From Sphingosinicella sp. LHD-64 (lineage in GTDB: Bacteria > Pseudomonadota > Alphaproteobacteria > Sphingomonadales > Sphingomonadaceae): a stretch of DNA of 64,000 nt. The notes beneath the pieces were generated by a model, which was not told the DNA's origin, did not search any database, and worked only from the letters and a program-made list of their open reading frames with translations. Positions within the stretch are counted from its first letter, which is position 1; the number at the start of each line of letters is the position of its first letter. Of this stretch, positions 45,332-56,333 are shown piece by piece. The stretch lies in the NCBI RefSeq assembly GCF_031157375.1, contig NZ_JAVIFV010000004.1, forward strand, positions 1-64,000, in the 5' to 3' direction. The translations under genes were made by a program, and so were the position numbers.

Positions 45332-46215
45332 AGGGCCTCCGCGCCGGAGATGATCTCGATCAGCTCCTTGGTGATGGCCGCCTGACGGGTGCGGTTATAT
45401 TCGATGCTCAGCCGGTTGATCATGTCGCCGGCATTGCGCGTCGCATTGTCCATGGCGGTCATCCGGCTACCCTGCTCAGAAGCGGCGTTCTCGAGCAAGG
45501 CGCGGAAGATCTGGACCGCGATGTTGCGTGGCAAAAGCTCGGCGAGGATTTCCTCCTCGTCCGGTTCATACTCGACCGCCGCGGCCGCAACGCCCGACTC
45601 GGCCTTCGCCGCGGTCTCGACCGGCGGGACCGGAATGATCTGCTGCGCGACCGGCTCCTGCACCAGCGCCGACTGGAACCTGGCGTAGAACAGGTGGACG
45701 ACGTCGATGCCGTCGGTCGTGTAGCGATCGACGATGTCGTTCGCGATCTCCTGCGCGTCGGCGAAGCTCACCTGCTTGATCGCGCTGGTGTCGTGCTGGT
45801 GGATGATCTGCTTCGGGAAGAAGCGCTGGATCACCGCGCGGCCCTTGCGGCCGACCAGATAGAAATAGACGGTCTTGCCCTGGGCCTTGAGCTCGTCGGC
45901 CTTGCGACGGGCGGCGCGCACGATGTTCGAGTTGAACGCGCCGGCGAGGCCGCGGTCCGAGGTCGCGACGATGAGAAGGTGGGTGTCGTCCTTGCCCGTG
46001 CCGGCGAGGAGCTTCGGGCTTTGCGGGCCCGGCTGGATGGTCGAGGCGAGGCTCGCCATCACGTTCGCCATGCGCTCGGAATAGGGGCGCGCGGCCTCGG
46101 CCGCCTGCTGCGCGCGGCGCAGCTTGGCGGCGGCGACCATCTTCATCGCCTTGGTGATCTTCTGCGTTGACTTGACCGACGCGATCCGGTTCTTGAGCGC
46201 CTTGAGACTTGCCAT
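45328..46215 (-). CDS. atpG: F1F0 ATP synthase subunit gamma
   Basis: 295 residues. It begins MASLKALKNRIASVKSTQKITKAMKMVAAAKLRRAQ and ends [40 protein letters not shown], the paired helices that form the rotor shaft. The central part has SDRGLAGAFNSNIVR. Insert-rich mid-region (AAKAESGVAAAAVEYEPDEEE) resembles alphaproteobacterial gamma. It follows a LysE-family gene by only five bases. Confidence 0.97.
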
Positions 46216-46220
46216 TGTAC

Positions 46221-46838
46221 CTATACGTTCCGAGCAAGGGCCAGGCGGCCCGCCAAACCAAAGAATGCCACGCCGAGCAGGCCTTCGACCCAGCGCATCG
46301 CGTTGCTTGTCTTCACCGCGCGGCCCGCGCGGGCGGCAACGATCGCGAGGCCGGAGAGCCAGAAGGCGCCCATCACATAGGGCACCGCGATCAGCAGCGC
46401 GCCCTTGAGCGGGGCGTCAGGGCCGACGCCGACGAACTGCGGCAGGATCGCGAGGAAGAACAACGCGACCTTGGGATTGAGCGCGGTGGTGAGCAGCCCC
46501 TGCCAGAAGGGCTTGCCGAGCGCGGGTGCCTCTGCCGCCGCCGGCGCCGGGCGGATCGCGCCGCTGAGCAGCCGGAAGCCGAGCCAGGCGAGATAGATCG
46601 CGCCGGCGATCTTCACGACCGTGAACAGGGCCGGGAAGGCGGTCAGGACGCTGAGGAAGCCGAAGCCGCACAACGCCATGTACCAGAGGCCGCCGATCAC
46701 CACGCCTGCCGTCGCCGCAAGGCCGGCCCGCGCGCCTCCGCGCGCAGCGTGACCCGCGACGAGCATCATGTCCGGGCCCGGCGTCAGCACGAGGCCGATG
46801 CTGAGCAGCGTCCATGCGAGGAGAGAGTGGTCGGCCAT
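46221..46838 (-). CDS. LysE/RhtB-family exporter inside the atp operon
   Basis: 205 residues from the ATG at 46838 (MADHSLLAWTLLSIGLVLTPGPDMML); the longer frame would overlap atpA. The TPGPDMM motif of helix 1, YLAWLGFRLL and ALNPKVALFFLAILPQF are diagnostic, and six helices are expected. It should export an amino acid or related metabolite. It sits ten bases after atpA and five before atpG, an unusual site for a transporter. Confidence 0.9.
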   Translation of the reverse strand: MADHSLLAWTLLSIGLVLTPGPDMMLVAGHAARGGARAGLAATAGVVIGGLWYMALCGFGFLSVLTAFPALFTVVKIAGAIYLAWLGFRLLSGAIRPAPAAAEAPALGKPFWQGLLTTALNPKVALFFLAILPQFVGVGPDAPLKGALLIAVPYVMGAFWLSGLAIVAARAGRAVKTSNAMRWVEGLLGVAFFGLAGRLALARNV

Positions 46839-46848
46839 CGGCGTCAGC

Positions 46849-48399
<1,551 letters not shown>

Positions 48400-48410
48400 T
48401 TAGAGGGCCT

Positions 48411-48965
48411 TCAGCCCTTCATGGCTTGGGCGAGGGAGTTGAGCTTGGTGCGGATCGAGCCGTCGATCATCTGGCTGCCGATCTTCACGACGAGACCGCC
48501 GAGGATGGCGGGATCGACGGTCGTTTCGACGGCGATGTCGCGGCCCATGCGGGTGCGGAGATTCTGCTTGATCGCGTCAACCTGCTTGCCATCGAGCGGA
48601 TGGGCCGAGGTGACCTCGGCGGTGATCTCGCCGCGGTGACGGGCGGCGAGACTGTTGAAGGCGCGGACGATGTTGCCGATCTGCGAGAGCCGCCGGTTGC
48701 GGGCGAGCACGCCGGTGAAGTTGCGGGTCAGCGGATCGAGCTTCATCGTCTCGACGATCGCCGCGACGCTCTGCGCGCTCTCGTTGCGGCCGATCAGCGG
48801 ACTGGTGACGAGGGTCCGGAAATCGTCCGATTCGTCGATCGCGCGCTTCAGTGCGGCGAGACTGGCCGAAACCTCGTCGAGCTTCTTCTCGTCACGGGCA
48901 AGCTCGAACAGTGCGAGGGCGTAACGGCCCGCGAGGCTTGCCTGAATGCCGCCGGAAATATCCAC
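48411..48965 (-). CDS. atpH: F1F0 ATP synthase subunit delta
   Basis: 184 residues from the GTG at 48965 (GGAG about 11 bases upstream); the longer open frame is not supported. It reads SLAGRYALALFELARDEKKLDEV and ends in DPAILGGLVVKIGSQMIDGSIRTKLNSLAQAMKG, both characteristic of delta/OSCP, which ties F1 to the peripheral stalk. First gene of the F1 operon; F0 genes are elsewhere, as usual for alphaproteobacteria. Confidence 0.95.
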   Translation of the reverse strand: MDISGGIQASLAGRYALALFELARDEKKLDEVSASLAALKRAIDESDDFRTLVTSPLIGRNESAQSVAAIVETMKLDPLTRNFTGVLARNRRLSQIGNIVRAFNSLAARHRGEITAEVTSAHPLDGKQVDAIKQNLRTRMGRDIAVETTVDPAILGGLVVKIGSQMIDGSIRTKLNSLAQAMKG

Positions 48966-49045
48966 GCGCGTTAGAACTCCTGAATCGGATTTGGCCCCAT
49001 GCGCGACTGCGGGCGCGAAGCCGCGCCTCCCATGGGTCGCGGGCG

Positions 49046-49074
49046 CCGTAGCAGGGGCTTTGCTGCGATGCAAG
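49046..49074 (-). promoter_or_regulatory. Putative promoter of the atp operon
   Basis: On the minus strand CTTGCA (49074-49069), 17 bases, CTACGG (49051-49046), about 80 bases before atpH. Confidence 0.5.
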
Positions 49075-49156
49075 GTGGCCTGTCAGGGCCTCGGATCAAG
49101 TTGCTGTGTGCCTCTAAGCCTTTTAACAAGTGGTGAGTTGGGGGTGGGAGGAATAG

Positions 49157-49813
49157 ATGAGATTGCTTGCCGTCGCGGTGGCATTTTTGATCACACCGAT
49201 TGACGCGGTGGGGGCGCAGCGGGCGTCATTCCGCATGCCCGGGATTGAGTTCGAATTGCCGATTCCCGCAGGCTACTGCCTGCCGCAAGGTGCGCAAGCC
49301 GATGCGGCTCAGCTTCTGGCCGCGGCAGACTCTTTAAATGTTACGCATTTGACTTTGGTGCGCTGTGAGGAATCGCCGGAAGCCGCAACCGACTACAATC
49401 TTATAAAGACCCCCAGGCAGGCCTTGCTTACAACTATTGAGCGGCGAGCTTTTTTGGATTCAGTCGGAGAGGCTTTCGCGACAACTGAGCTGACCCAACT
49501 CATGGAATCGGGTAGCCTAAATAGTCAATCTGAAGAAGGGATTTCTCAAGTCATCGGCCGCCAAATTGATATTTCCGGCTCGATCCGACCGTTGGGTAGA
49601 GACCAAGTTTGCGCCTATGTTGGTGGGACAGTGCAAATGCAGTCTAACGAAGTTTCATATGATATTTCGATGGGTGCATGCATGACAATAGTGTCTTCAA
49701 GGCTGCTTTTTATCTATGCATATGGTCCTGCATCGGGGTCTGCAGGTGTAGCGCGGCTAATGGTGCGTGCGAGACGATTGGCCGAGTCAATTTCCGAGAC
49801 GTCTAGTCGATAG
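49157..49813 (+). CDS. Exported protein of unknown function, lower GC
   Basis: 218 residues. Signal peptide MRLLAVAVAFLITPIDAVGA, then a mature protein with four cysteines (AGYCLPQG, LVRCEES, DQVCAYVGG, MGACMTI). The stretch FELPIPAGYCLPQG resembles the start of several exported sphingomonad proteins of unknown role. The gene is visibly AT-richer than its neighbours (for example TTTAAATGTTACGC near 49334), which hints at horizontal acquisition. No function can be given. Confidence 0.7.
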   Translation: MRLLAVAVAFLITPIDAVGAQRASFRMPGIEFELPIPAGYCLPQGAQADAAQLLAAADSLNVTHLTLVRCEESPEAATDYNLIKTPRQALLTTIERRAFLDSVGEAFATTELTQLMESGSLNSQSEEGISQVIGRQIDISGSIRPLGRDQVCAYVGGTVQMQSNEVSYDISMGACMTIVSSRLLFIYAYGPASGSAGVARLMVRARRLAESISETSSR

Positions 49814-49899
49814 ACGCATCGTCCAGGTTTGATCGCAAGGGCCGGGACGCACCCGTTCCTCGCCTGCGGCACAAGGGCTGCACGGACGAGGAGAGATCA

Positions 49900-50367
49900 A
49901 TGACCTACCGAATCGAAGGGCTGGCGCCGGCGGCGTTCGAGAGCCTGTTCAGCATGACCGAGGGCGAACTCGCCGCGCGCAACGCGGTGCGGGTGACGGC
50001 CAAGAGCGCCCGCGGTTATCCCTGCCGGGTGACGCTGGAGGATGCAGGCGAGGGCGAAAGCCTGATCCTGCTCCATCATGTCTCGCACGACGTGGCGACC
50101 CCGTACCGCTCGGCCTATGCCATCTATGTGCGCGAGAGTGCGACCGAGGCGGCGTCCTATACGGACGAACTGCCGCCGGTGTTCGAAGGCCGCCCGCTCG
50201 GGCCGCGTGCCTTCGACGCGGAGGGGATGCTGCGCGACGCGCTGCTCGCCCTTCCCGGCGAGGCCGACGCGAAGATCCGGGCGCTGTTCGAGCGGCCGGA
50301 GATCGCCACCATCCACGCCCACAATGCCGCGCATGGCTGTTTCGCCGCGCGGATCGAAAGGAACTGA
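49900..50367 (+). CDS. DUF1203 family protein
   Basis: 155 residues, soluble. YRIEGLAPAAFESLFSM at the start, RGYPCRVTLEDAGEGESLILLHHVSH in the middle and THAHNAAHGCF-like IHAHNAAHGCFAARI at the end match DUF1203, a small family of unknown role. GAGGAG lies 8 bases upstream. It is read together with ada, four bases downstream, in what looks like a two-gene operon. Confidence 0.85.
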   Translation: MTYRIEGLAPAAFESLFSMTEGELAARNAVRVTAKSARGYPCRVTLEDAGEGESLILLHHVSHDVATPYRSAYAIYVRESATEAASYTDELPPVFEGRPLGPRAFDAEGMLRDALLALPGEADAKIRALFERPEIATIHAHNAAHGCFAARIERN

Positions 50368-50370
50368 ATC

Positions 50371-51456
50371 ATGGCGACCCTTGCAACCAATGTGATCGAG
50401 TTTAGATCGAAGGCCGTGAACGATCCTGTGACTGTAACCGACGACGAGGCCTGGGCGGCGTTCGAGCGCCGCGACCGGACCTGGGACGGCCGCCTCGTCG
50501 GCGGCGTCAAGACGACCGGCATCTATTGTCGGCCGAGCTGCCCGGCGCGGCGCCCGAAGCGGGAGAATGTCGAATTCTTCCCGGACGGCGCGGCGGCACG
50601 GGCGGCGGGCTATCGGGCGTGCCTGCGCTGCGAGCCCGACGACGTGAACCGGGAGGAGGTGGCGCTCGAGAAGGCGTACAAGCTCCTCAATGCGGCGGAA
50701 GAGGCACCTTCGCTGGAGGAACTGGCACAGGCGGCGGGTTATTCGCCGCATCATTTCCACCGCCTGTTCAAGCGCGCGACCGGGGTGACGCCGGCTGCCT
50801 ACTACCGGACCCTCCGGGCCAGGCGGGCCGAGGCGGCGCTCGACGAGAACGACCGGATCACCGACGCGATCTACGATGCGGGCTATTCGGGGCCGGCGCG
50901 CTTCTATGCCGATGCGAAGGGCCGGCTGGGCATGACGCCCTCGGCCTGGCGCAACGGCGGGCGCGGCGAGACGATCCGCTGGGCGACGGCCGAGACCGAT
51001 CTCGGCACGATGCTGGTCGCGGCGACCGACAAGGGCATCTGCCGCCTGTCGTTCGACGAGGACGAGGCGGCGCTGCACCGGCGCTTCCCCAATGCGGTGA
51101 TCAAGCCGGGCGGCGAGAAGATGGCCGATCTGGTGCGCCGCACCGTCGCGGCGGTGAACGCGCCGGAGAAGCCCAACGATCTGCCGCTCGACGTGCGCGG
51201 CACCGCTTTCCAGGAAGCGGTGTGGCGCGAGCTGACCCGGATTCCGGCCGGCGAGACGCGCACCTACTCCCAGATCGCCGCGGCGGTCGGGCGGCCCAGG
51301 GCGGTGCGCGCGGCGGGCACGGCGAACGGCGACAACAATGTCGCCGTGCTGATCCCCTGCCACCGCGTCATCCGTACCGATGGCACGCTCGGCGGCTACG
51401 CCTACGGGCTGGATCGCAAGACGAAGCTGCTCGAGAAGGAAGCCCGCAAGGGCTGA
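50371..51456 (+). CDS. ada: Bifunctional Ada: DNA methylphosphotriester / O6-methylguanine methyltransferase and regulator
   Basis: 361 residues. Residues about 20-95 are the Ada zinc domain with four cysteines in order (TTGIYCRPSCPARRP, ACLRC), where the first Cys accepts methyl from phosphotriesters. An AraC-type helix-turn-helix follows (AGYSPHHFHRLFKRATGVTPAAY). The C-terminal methyltransferase has VLIPCHRVI with the active Cys near residue 328. It repairs alkylated DNA and activates the adaptive response. No alkB or alkA is adjacent. Confidence 0.97.
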   Translation: MATLATNVIEFRSKAVNDPVTVTDDEAWAAFERRDRTWDGRLVGGVKTTGIYCRPSCPARRPKRENVEFFPDGAAARAAGYRACLRCEPDDVNREEVALEKAYKLLNAAEEAPSLEELAQAAGYSPHHFHRLFKRATGVTPAAYYRTLRARRAEAALDENDRITDAIYDAGYSGPARFYADAKGRLGMTPSAWRNGGRGETIRWATAETDLGTMLVAATDKGICRLSFDEDEAALHRRFPNAVIKPGGEKMADLVRRTVAAVNAPEKPNDLPLDVRGTAFQEAVWRELTRIPAGETRTYSQIAAAVGRPRAVRAAGTANGDNNVAVLIPCHRVIRTDGTLGGYAYGLDRKTKLLEKEARKG

Positions 51457-51468
51457 TCCCAAGCAGTC

Positions 51469-51539
51469 GTCATTCCAGCGCAGGCTGGAATCTCCCTTCC
51501 TTTTGAAGGCGGTGGGATTCCAGCTTGCGCTGGAATGAC
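51469..51539. repeat. Interspersed palindromic pair (REP/BIME-like), copy C
   Basis: ATTCCAGC-GCAG-GCTGGAAT (51472-51491) and GATTCCAGC-TTGC-GCTGGAAT in opposite order (51516-51537), between the convergent ada and protease genes; likely also acts as a terminator. Confidence 0.75.
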
Positions 51540-51544
51540 GTGTT

Positions 51545-53059
51545 TCAGCTGGCCGCCGGCCGCCCCTGATTCTGGCAGGCGAAGACCAGCCGCTCGTTGG
51601 GCTGGCGGGGCAGCGCCTCCTGAATCTCGCGCTGCTGATCGGCGAGGATCGTGCGGGCCTCCTGCGAGGCGCCGCACGTCTTCACGTCGACACCCCGGCG
51701 CAGGCCGCGGATCTGGGCCATCGACTGGTCGCCGAGCTGGTAGCGGGTGACGACATACTCGCCGTCGCTGGGATCGAACTCCAGCACCGAGACGGCCGAC
51801 TGGTCTTCCGGCACCAGGATGCGCGACCAGACGAGGCCGTTCTGCGCATATTGGGTGCGGCCGTTGACGCAGCCCGCCTCGTTCCAGTCGAGCGGCACGT
51901 CCTGCGTCGAGGAGACCGTGACCCGGCTGCGCTCCGGCACCAGCCGGCAGATGTTGCGCCCGGCGAAACGGCCAGGCCCGGCGGCGGTGCCGTTGCTGGC
52001 TTCGCCTTGCTGCCCATCGACATCGGCGAGGCTCGGCCGGGTCAGGAACGTGATGATGGCGGCAATGATCAGCAGCGTGCCCACCCCGGCGAGGATCGCG
52101 GCCGGGCGGTTGCGGTTCTTGATGACGAGCAGACCCGCGCCGCCGAACGCGATCAGCGCGAGCGCGAGCAGCAGGGCGGCGACGGCAAGGCCGTTCTCGC
52201 GCGATTCGGTGGTCTGGACGAACGCCCGCTCGCGCGCGTCACGGGCGCGCTCGGCGGCCTCGTCGCGGCGCCGCTCCTCCGCCTCGGCCCGGTCGCGGTC
52301 CTGGCTGATCCGCTCGGCCATGCTGATGCAGGGCGTTGTGATCGTCGGATAGGGCTGCCGGGCGGCGCGCAGGAAGGTTTCGACCTCGCGGTTGGCGACC
52401 GCGAAGGCGAAGGAAGCATCGCCCTCCTGGTTACGGGTGATGAGCGTGTTGACGCCGAGCACCCGGCCGCACGGATCGAGGAGCGGCCCGCCACTGTTGC
52501 CGCGCGCGATATTGGCGGTGTGGAGCAGGGTGGTGATGCCGTTGATCGGCCGGACGTTCGAGAAGATGCCGACCGAGCGGGTCGGCGGCAGCGGCGTGAT
52601 ATAGTCCTGCGACGACTGGGCGGTGGCGAGGTCGACATTCCCGGGATAGCCGAGGGCGGCGACCTGCGATCCGTCGTCGAGCGTGCCGGTATAGAGCGGG
52701 ATCGGCGTGAAGCGCGCCCCCTCGCCGACCTCGACGAGGGCGAGGTCGCGCGCCTGATCGACCGCCACGACGCGGGCGCGGAAGGCCTGGCTGCCCTCCG
52801 ACGGGACGACGCCGACCGCGACATTCTCGACCCCCTGCGCCGCCTGCGCGACGACGTGGGCGTTGGTGACGATCCGGTTCGGGCCGACCGCAAAGCCACT
52901 GCCATGGCCGAAGCCGACCACCTCGCCATCCTCGAACGCGACGACGACGACGCGGACGACGGAGCGACCGGCCGCCGAGATGTCGTCGGCATGGGCCGGC
53001 ACGGCGAAGGCCAGCAGCATCGCCGCCCATACGATCAGCCCGGTCGCAAACCTCATCAT
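51545..53059 (-). CDS. Exported trypsin-like (S1/DegP-type) serine protease with C-terminal membrane region
   Basis: 504 residues. Signal peptide MMRFATGLIVWAAMLLAFAVPAHA. Protease domain with triad His in VTNAHVVAQ (near 70), Asp in DQARDLALVEV (near 109) and Ser in ARGNSGGPLLDP (near 190). Then a coiled coil rich in Arg/Glu (DRAEAEERRRDEAAERARDARERA), two membrane helices (about 288-310 and 320-338) and a C-terminal domain of about 165 residues with four cysteines. No PDZ domain is seen. It is probably anchored in the inner membrane and cleaves periplasmic proteins. Confidence 0.88.
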   Translation of the reverse strand: MMRFATGLIVWAAMLLAFAVPAHADDISAAGRSVVRVVVVAFEDGEVVGFGHGSGFAVGPNRIVTNAHVVAQAAQGVENVAVGVVPSEGSQAFRARVVAVDQARDLALVEVGEGARFTPIPLYTGTLDDGSQVAALGYPGNVDLATAQSSQDYITPLPPTRSVGIFSNVRPINGITTLLHTANIARGNSGGPLLDPCGRVLGVNTLITRNQEGDASFAFAVANREVETFLRAARQPYPTITTPCISMAERISQDRDRAEAEERRRDEAAERARDARERAFVQTTESRENGLAVAALLLALALIAFGGAGLLVIKNRNRPAAILAGVGTLLIIAAIITFLTRPSLADVDGQQGEASNGTAAGPGRFAGRNICRLVPERSRVTVSSTQDVPLDWNEAGCVNGRTQYAQNGLVWSRILVPEDQSAVSVLEFDPSDGEYVVTRYQLGDQSMAQIRGLRRGVDVKTCGASQEARTILADQQREIQEALPRQPNERLVFACQNQGRPAAS

Positions 53060-53102
53060 CGCCGGGCCTTCTAGGGAGGCAGGCGAGACCGTGGCAAGCG
53101 CG

Positions 53103-54677
53103 CTATTGCACCCGACGCCCGCCCGGGCGCGCCACCGCGTACATCGCCTGGGCGATGTCGCGCATCAGATCGGTGCCGTCGGGGCGAGGGCGGTAGAGAC
53201 TGAAATGGGTGCCGCCGTCGACATAGGTGAAGCTGGCGCGTGCGCCGAGCCGGTCGAGCACTGCCTGCAGCCGCCGCGCCGACCCGTCGAGATAGAAGGT
53301 GTCGGCGGTGCCGACGATCACATGGATCTTGCCGTCGAGGTGCGGGCGTAGCCGTGCCCAGTCCCGCGCGAGCATGTGGGCGATGTCGTAATTGTCCCGC
53401 CAGTAAGCCGCGACTGCCGGATCGATGACGCCGGTCGCACGATCGAACAATTGCAGCGGCCGGCCATCGGGTCCTTTGGGCGAGAACACCCAGTCGAACG
53501 AGGCGAACTGGCCACCATAGGCGCCGAGCACCGATTCGAGCCTGGCGAACTGCTCCAGCGTCGCCGCCACCCGGCCTTCGTTGCGGACCAGCGGAAGCGC
53601 GGTGCCGTCCGCGCCGCGATAGGCGTTCGCATTGGGCGCGTAGATGTCGATATTGGTGAAATCGTGGAAGTCGCTGGCGTCCGGCGCGGTCGGCCAGGTG
53701 CCGCCGAACAGCTCGGGATAGCGAACCTGAAGCCAGAGCGTCGCCCAGCCGCCCGAGCTGTGGCCGGTGAGGAAGCGGCCATTCGGCCGCGCGTCCATCC
53801 GGTAGCGGCTTTCGAGCCAGGGGATGAGCTCGGTGGTCAGCGCCTCGCCCCAGGGGCCGTTGTTCACGGAATCGGCGAATTCATGCGTGCCGGTCGCCGA
53901 ACTCTGGTCGAGGAACACCCAGATCATCGGCGGCCATTCGCCGGCCGCCATCCGCCGGATCGCCTGTGCGGCGTTGACGCGCTGCGACCTCAGGCTGCCG
54001 CCGAAGCCGTGGGTCGAGTAGGCGACCGGGAAGGTCGGGCCGTCGGCGCGATAGCCGGGCGGCAGCGCGATCCAGCCGCGCATGTGGACGGGGCGGCCCC
54101 AGAAGGCCGACAGCTTCGGGCTGGCGAAATCGACTTCGACGGTCTGGCCCCAGGCCGTCCGTGTGGCTTCGCGCTCCGCCTCGGGCACATTGGCGAGGAA
54201 GGCGTCCGGCGCCCGCTCGGGAAGTGTCTCGCCCAGCGTCAGCTGCGGGACGGCGCCCGGCAGCCGGGCCTCGACCACCGGCGAGACGATGTCGCCGGCG
54301 CCGCGCCCGCCATAATTGTAGTCGTGGTTGCGATCGAGCACGGCCTGGAAGCGGTAGGTGCCCGCCGGCAGCTCCGAGAAGCGCGACGGGAAGGCGTCGA
54401 CCTCGCCGTCGACCAAAGCCGTCTGGCCGCTCGCGAGGGCATGGACTTCGCGCGCGGCGACCGCCGTGTTGGTCGGCGCGAAGGGCGAGCTGTCGATCTC
54501 GGTCTGCGGAGCAGCCCCTGGCTCGACCCGTTGCGCGAAGACGATCAGCCGTCCGGAGAGCGGCGCAGGTGCGGCGGCGGGCGCGATTGTGACCGGAATT
54601 GCGACCGGATCGGCGAGCGCCCAGGCCGGCGCGGCGAGGGACAGCAGGGCAGCGGCAAAAGCGGCGAATGGTCTCAC
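53103..54677 (-). CDS. Putative esterase (PF00756 type), exported
   Basis: 524 residues from the GTG at 54677, which follows AAGGGGG by five to seven bases. Signal peptide VRPFAAFAAALLSLAAPAWALA. The first ~200 residues form a beta-rich domain. The alpha/beta-hydrolase part has the nucleophile in TGHSSGGWAT (near 350), and His in DGGTHFSLYRP at the end. GVDE-type substrate motifs are absent. It resembles the esterase D/enterochelin-esterase family. Substrate unknown; likely periplasmic. Confidence 0.85.
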   Translation of the reverse strand: MRPFAAFAAALLSLAAPAWALADPVAIPVTIAPAAAPAPLSGRLIVFAQRVEPGAAPQTEIDSSPFAPTNTAVAAREVHALASGQTALVDGEVDAFPSRFSELPAGTYRFQAVLDRNHDYNYGGRGAGDIVSPVVEARLPGAVPQLTLGETLPERAPDAFLANVPEAEREATRTAWGQTVEVDFASPKLSAFWGRPVHMRGWIALPPGYRADGPTFPVAYSTHGFGGSLRSQRVNAAQAIRRMAAGEWPPMIWVFLDQSSATGTHEFADSVNNGPWGEALTTELIPWLESRYRMDARPNGRFLTGHSSGGWATLWLQVRYPELFGGTWPTAPDASDFHDFTNIDIYAPNANAYRGADGTALPLVRNEGRVAATLEQFARLESVLGAYGGQFASFDWVFSPKGPDGRPLQLFDRATGVIDPAVAAYWRDNYDIAHMLARDWARLRPHLDGKIHVIVGTADTFYLDGSARRLQAVLDRLGARASFTYVDGGTHFSLYRPRPDGTDLMRDIAQAMYAVARPGGRRVQ

Positions 54678-54729
54678 GGGAACCCCCTTGGAATGGCGAC
54701 GGATGCCTAGCGGAAGAGCAGCGGCGCTG

Positions 54730-55665
54730 TCACAGCGCAATACCGGGATACCAGCCGCTGGCGGCGAAAAAGGCCTGATGGTCGGTCATCTGGAGCATTT
54801 CGCGCACCGCGCGTCGTTTGTCCGGGGCGTTGCGGTAATAGGCCTTGGCGATCCGGTAGCCGACCCAGTAGCCGAGGTCGCCGGGCCGCTCGAACGTGCC
54901 GTTGTCGATCCACGCGCTCATATCCGTGTTGTCCTTGTCGGCGAGGAAGGCCCGCTCGACCTCCGTCTCGCGACCCGCCACGGACCTGCGCAAATGCGCG
55001 GAGCTCATGTCGCCGGTGATCAGCTCGGTGACGAATTCGGCAATGCCCTCTTCGAGCGAGCGCTGGAGCACGGTCTGGTTGGTCGCGTTGGCGAGCGTCG
55101 GCGATTGCTGGGAATGGACGAACTCGTGCGCGAGGACGCGAACGAAGCGGTCTTCGAGATTCGGGTCGAAATAGGGGATCGAGCACAGCACCTCGAGCCC
55201 GACCTGCACGCCGGAGGCATCGGCGATGCCCATCGGCCGGCTGCGCCCGATCGCCACCGTGATCGGCGGGAAGCGCGCCTCGGGATAGAGCCGGCCGAGC
55301 TCGCGCAAGGCGGCGTCGAGCCGGGGCCGCATGCGCGGCAGCACGGCGACGCAGCGCCGCGCATCCTCATAGACCTGGGGACGCGCGGCGATCGCTTCGG
55401 CGATGCGGACGCCGGTGGTGCGCCGCGCCGCGGCGAAATGGCGCAGGCCCGGCGAGCCGGTGTCGATATAGGCCTGGAGCTGCTCGGCCGTCGGCCGTCC
55501 GCCGGCGCCGTCGTAGAGCTCGTAGAAGCGATAGACGTCGTCCACGACGATCGTCGGGCCCGCTGCAACCTCTCCGCCTTGTCCCGCGGAGGCACCGGGA
55601 AGAGTCGACAAGGCCAGAGCGCAGAGGGCAGCCGCGACGGCGCGGATCGAGGTGTCGAAAGCCAC
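54730..55665 (-). CDS. Exported metallopeptidase-like protein, HExxH type (DUF2268-like)
   Basis: 311 residues. Signal peptide ends near ...STLPGASA. The zinc site is LAHEFVHSQQ (near residue 185), with the third ligand candidate in EEGIAEFVTELI about 27 residues later, the gluzincin layout. Pro-rich and helical segments precede it. It lies immediately before the esterase gene on the same strand, 52 bases apart, and could be transcribed with it. Confidence 0.82.
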   Translation of the reverse strand: MAFDTSIRAVAAALCALALSTLPGASAGQGGEVAAGPTIVVDDVYRFYELYDGAGGRPTAEQLQAYIDTGSPGLRHFAAARRTTGVRIAEAIAARPQVYEDARRCVAVLPRMRPRLDAALRELGRLYPEARFPPITVAIGRSRPMGIADASGVQVGLEVLCSIPYFDPNLEDRFVRVLAHEFVHSQQSPTLANATNQTVLQRSLEEGIAEFVTELITGDMSSAHLRRSVAGRETEVERAFLADKDNTDMSAWIDNGTFERPGDLGYWVGYRIAKAYYRNAPDKRRAVREMLQMTDHQAFFAASGWYPGIAL

Positions 55666-55841
55666 GTTCCTCCCCTGTAGCTCAGGCGTGCGAACCTTGG
55701 CGCCAGCAGGTCGGGCCGTCCACTACTTCCTGGATTGGCGTCGGGATTCGTCGCCCGATCGCACATCTTCGTCGCGTCGCGCTTCGCCGGTGCAGCGGCG
55801 CACCCCATCCTGCTCGCGGTCATAAGAGAGATGGGACGAAG

Positions 55842-56333
55842 ATGTCGAATCGCCTTGCGTGCCTGGGCCTTGCCGCCCTGCTTGTCGCCGGTTGCGGCGG
55901 CGGCGATGTCGATGGGAACGCGACCGGTAATGCGGGAGCGACCGGCGCCGGCGCTCAGGCGACATTCAGCGGGACGCTGCGGCCGGGCCGCTGGGCGGTG
56001 GCCGCCACCGGCGACGTCGACGGCACCGAGGATTTGTGCATCACTGCCGAGCAGGTGCAGCGCGCATCCTTCATCGGCGATGCGCTGGCCGAGGAGCCCC
56101 GGTGCAGTGTCGTGCGCGACCGGATGGCCGGCGGCACGATCGACGTCGAGGTCGCCTGCGGCGAGGGCCGTCACCCGATGCGGATGCGTGGCACCTACAC
56201 TGCGGAGCGCTTCACGATCGACAGCGCGCTCGAAATGCCGGTCGGGCAGGGGACCGAGACGATCCGCTCGCAGCGCACCGGCCGCTGGGTTGCAGACCGG
56301 TGCGCGCCCGTCGCCGACGCGGCCGAAGGCTAG
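55842..56333 (+). CDS. DUF3617-like lipoprotein
   Basis: 163 residues. Signal with lipobox LVAGC, so Cys-18 would be lipid-modified, followed by a Gly/Asn-rich spacer (GGGDVDGNATGNAGATG). The rest has LRPGRWAV and EDLCITAEQV with two further cysteines (PRCSVV, VACGEG), the layout of DUF3617, a small family common in sphingomonads. Probably outer-membrane anchored. Function unknown. Its stop overlaps the stop of convergent priA. Confidence 0.75.
   Translation: MSNRLACLGLAALLVAGCGGGDVDGNATGNAGATGAGAQATFSGTLRPGRWAVAATGDVDGTEDLCITAEQVQRASFIGDALAEEPRCSVVRDRMAGGTIDVEVACGEGRHPMRMRGTYTAERFTIDSALEMPVGQGTETIRSQRTGRWVADRCAPVADAAEG

Noticed and set aside
55666-55841. Regulatory element between the DUF2268-like and DUF3617 genes
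   Set aside because: No palindrome, promoter pair or terminator could be supported in these 176 bases.
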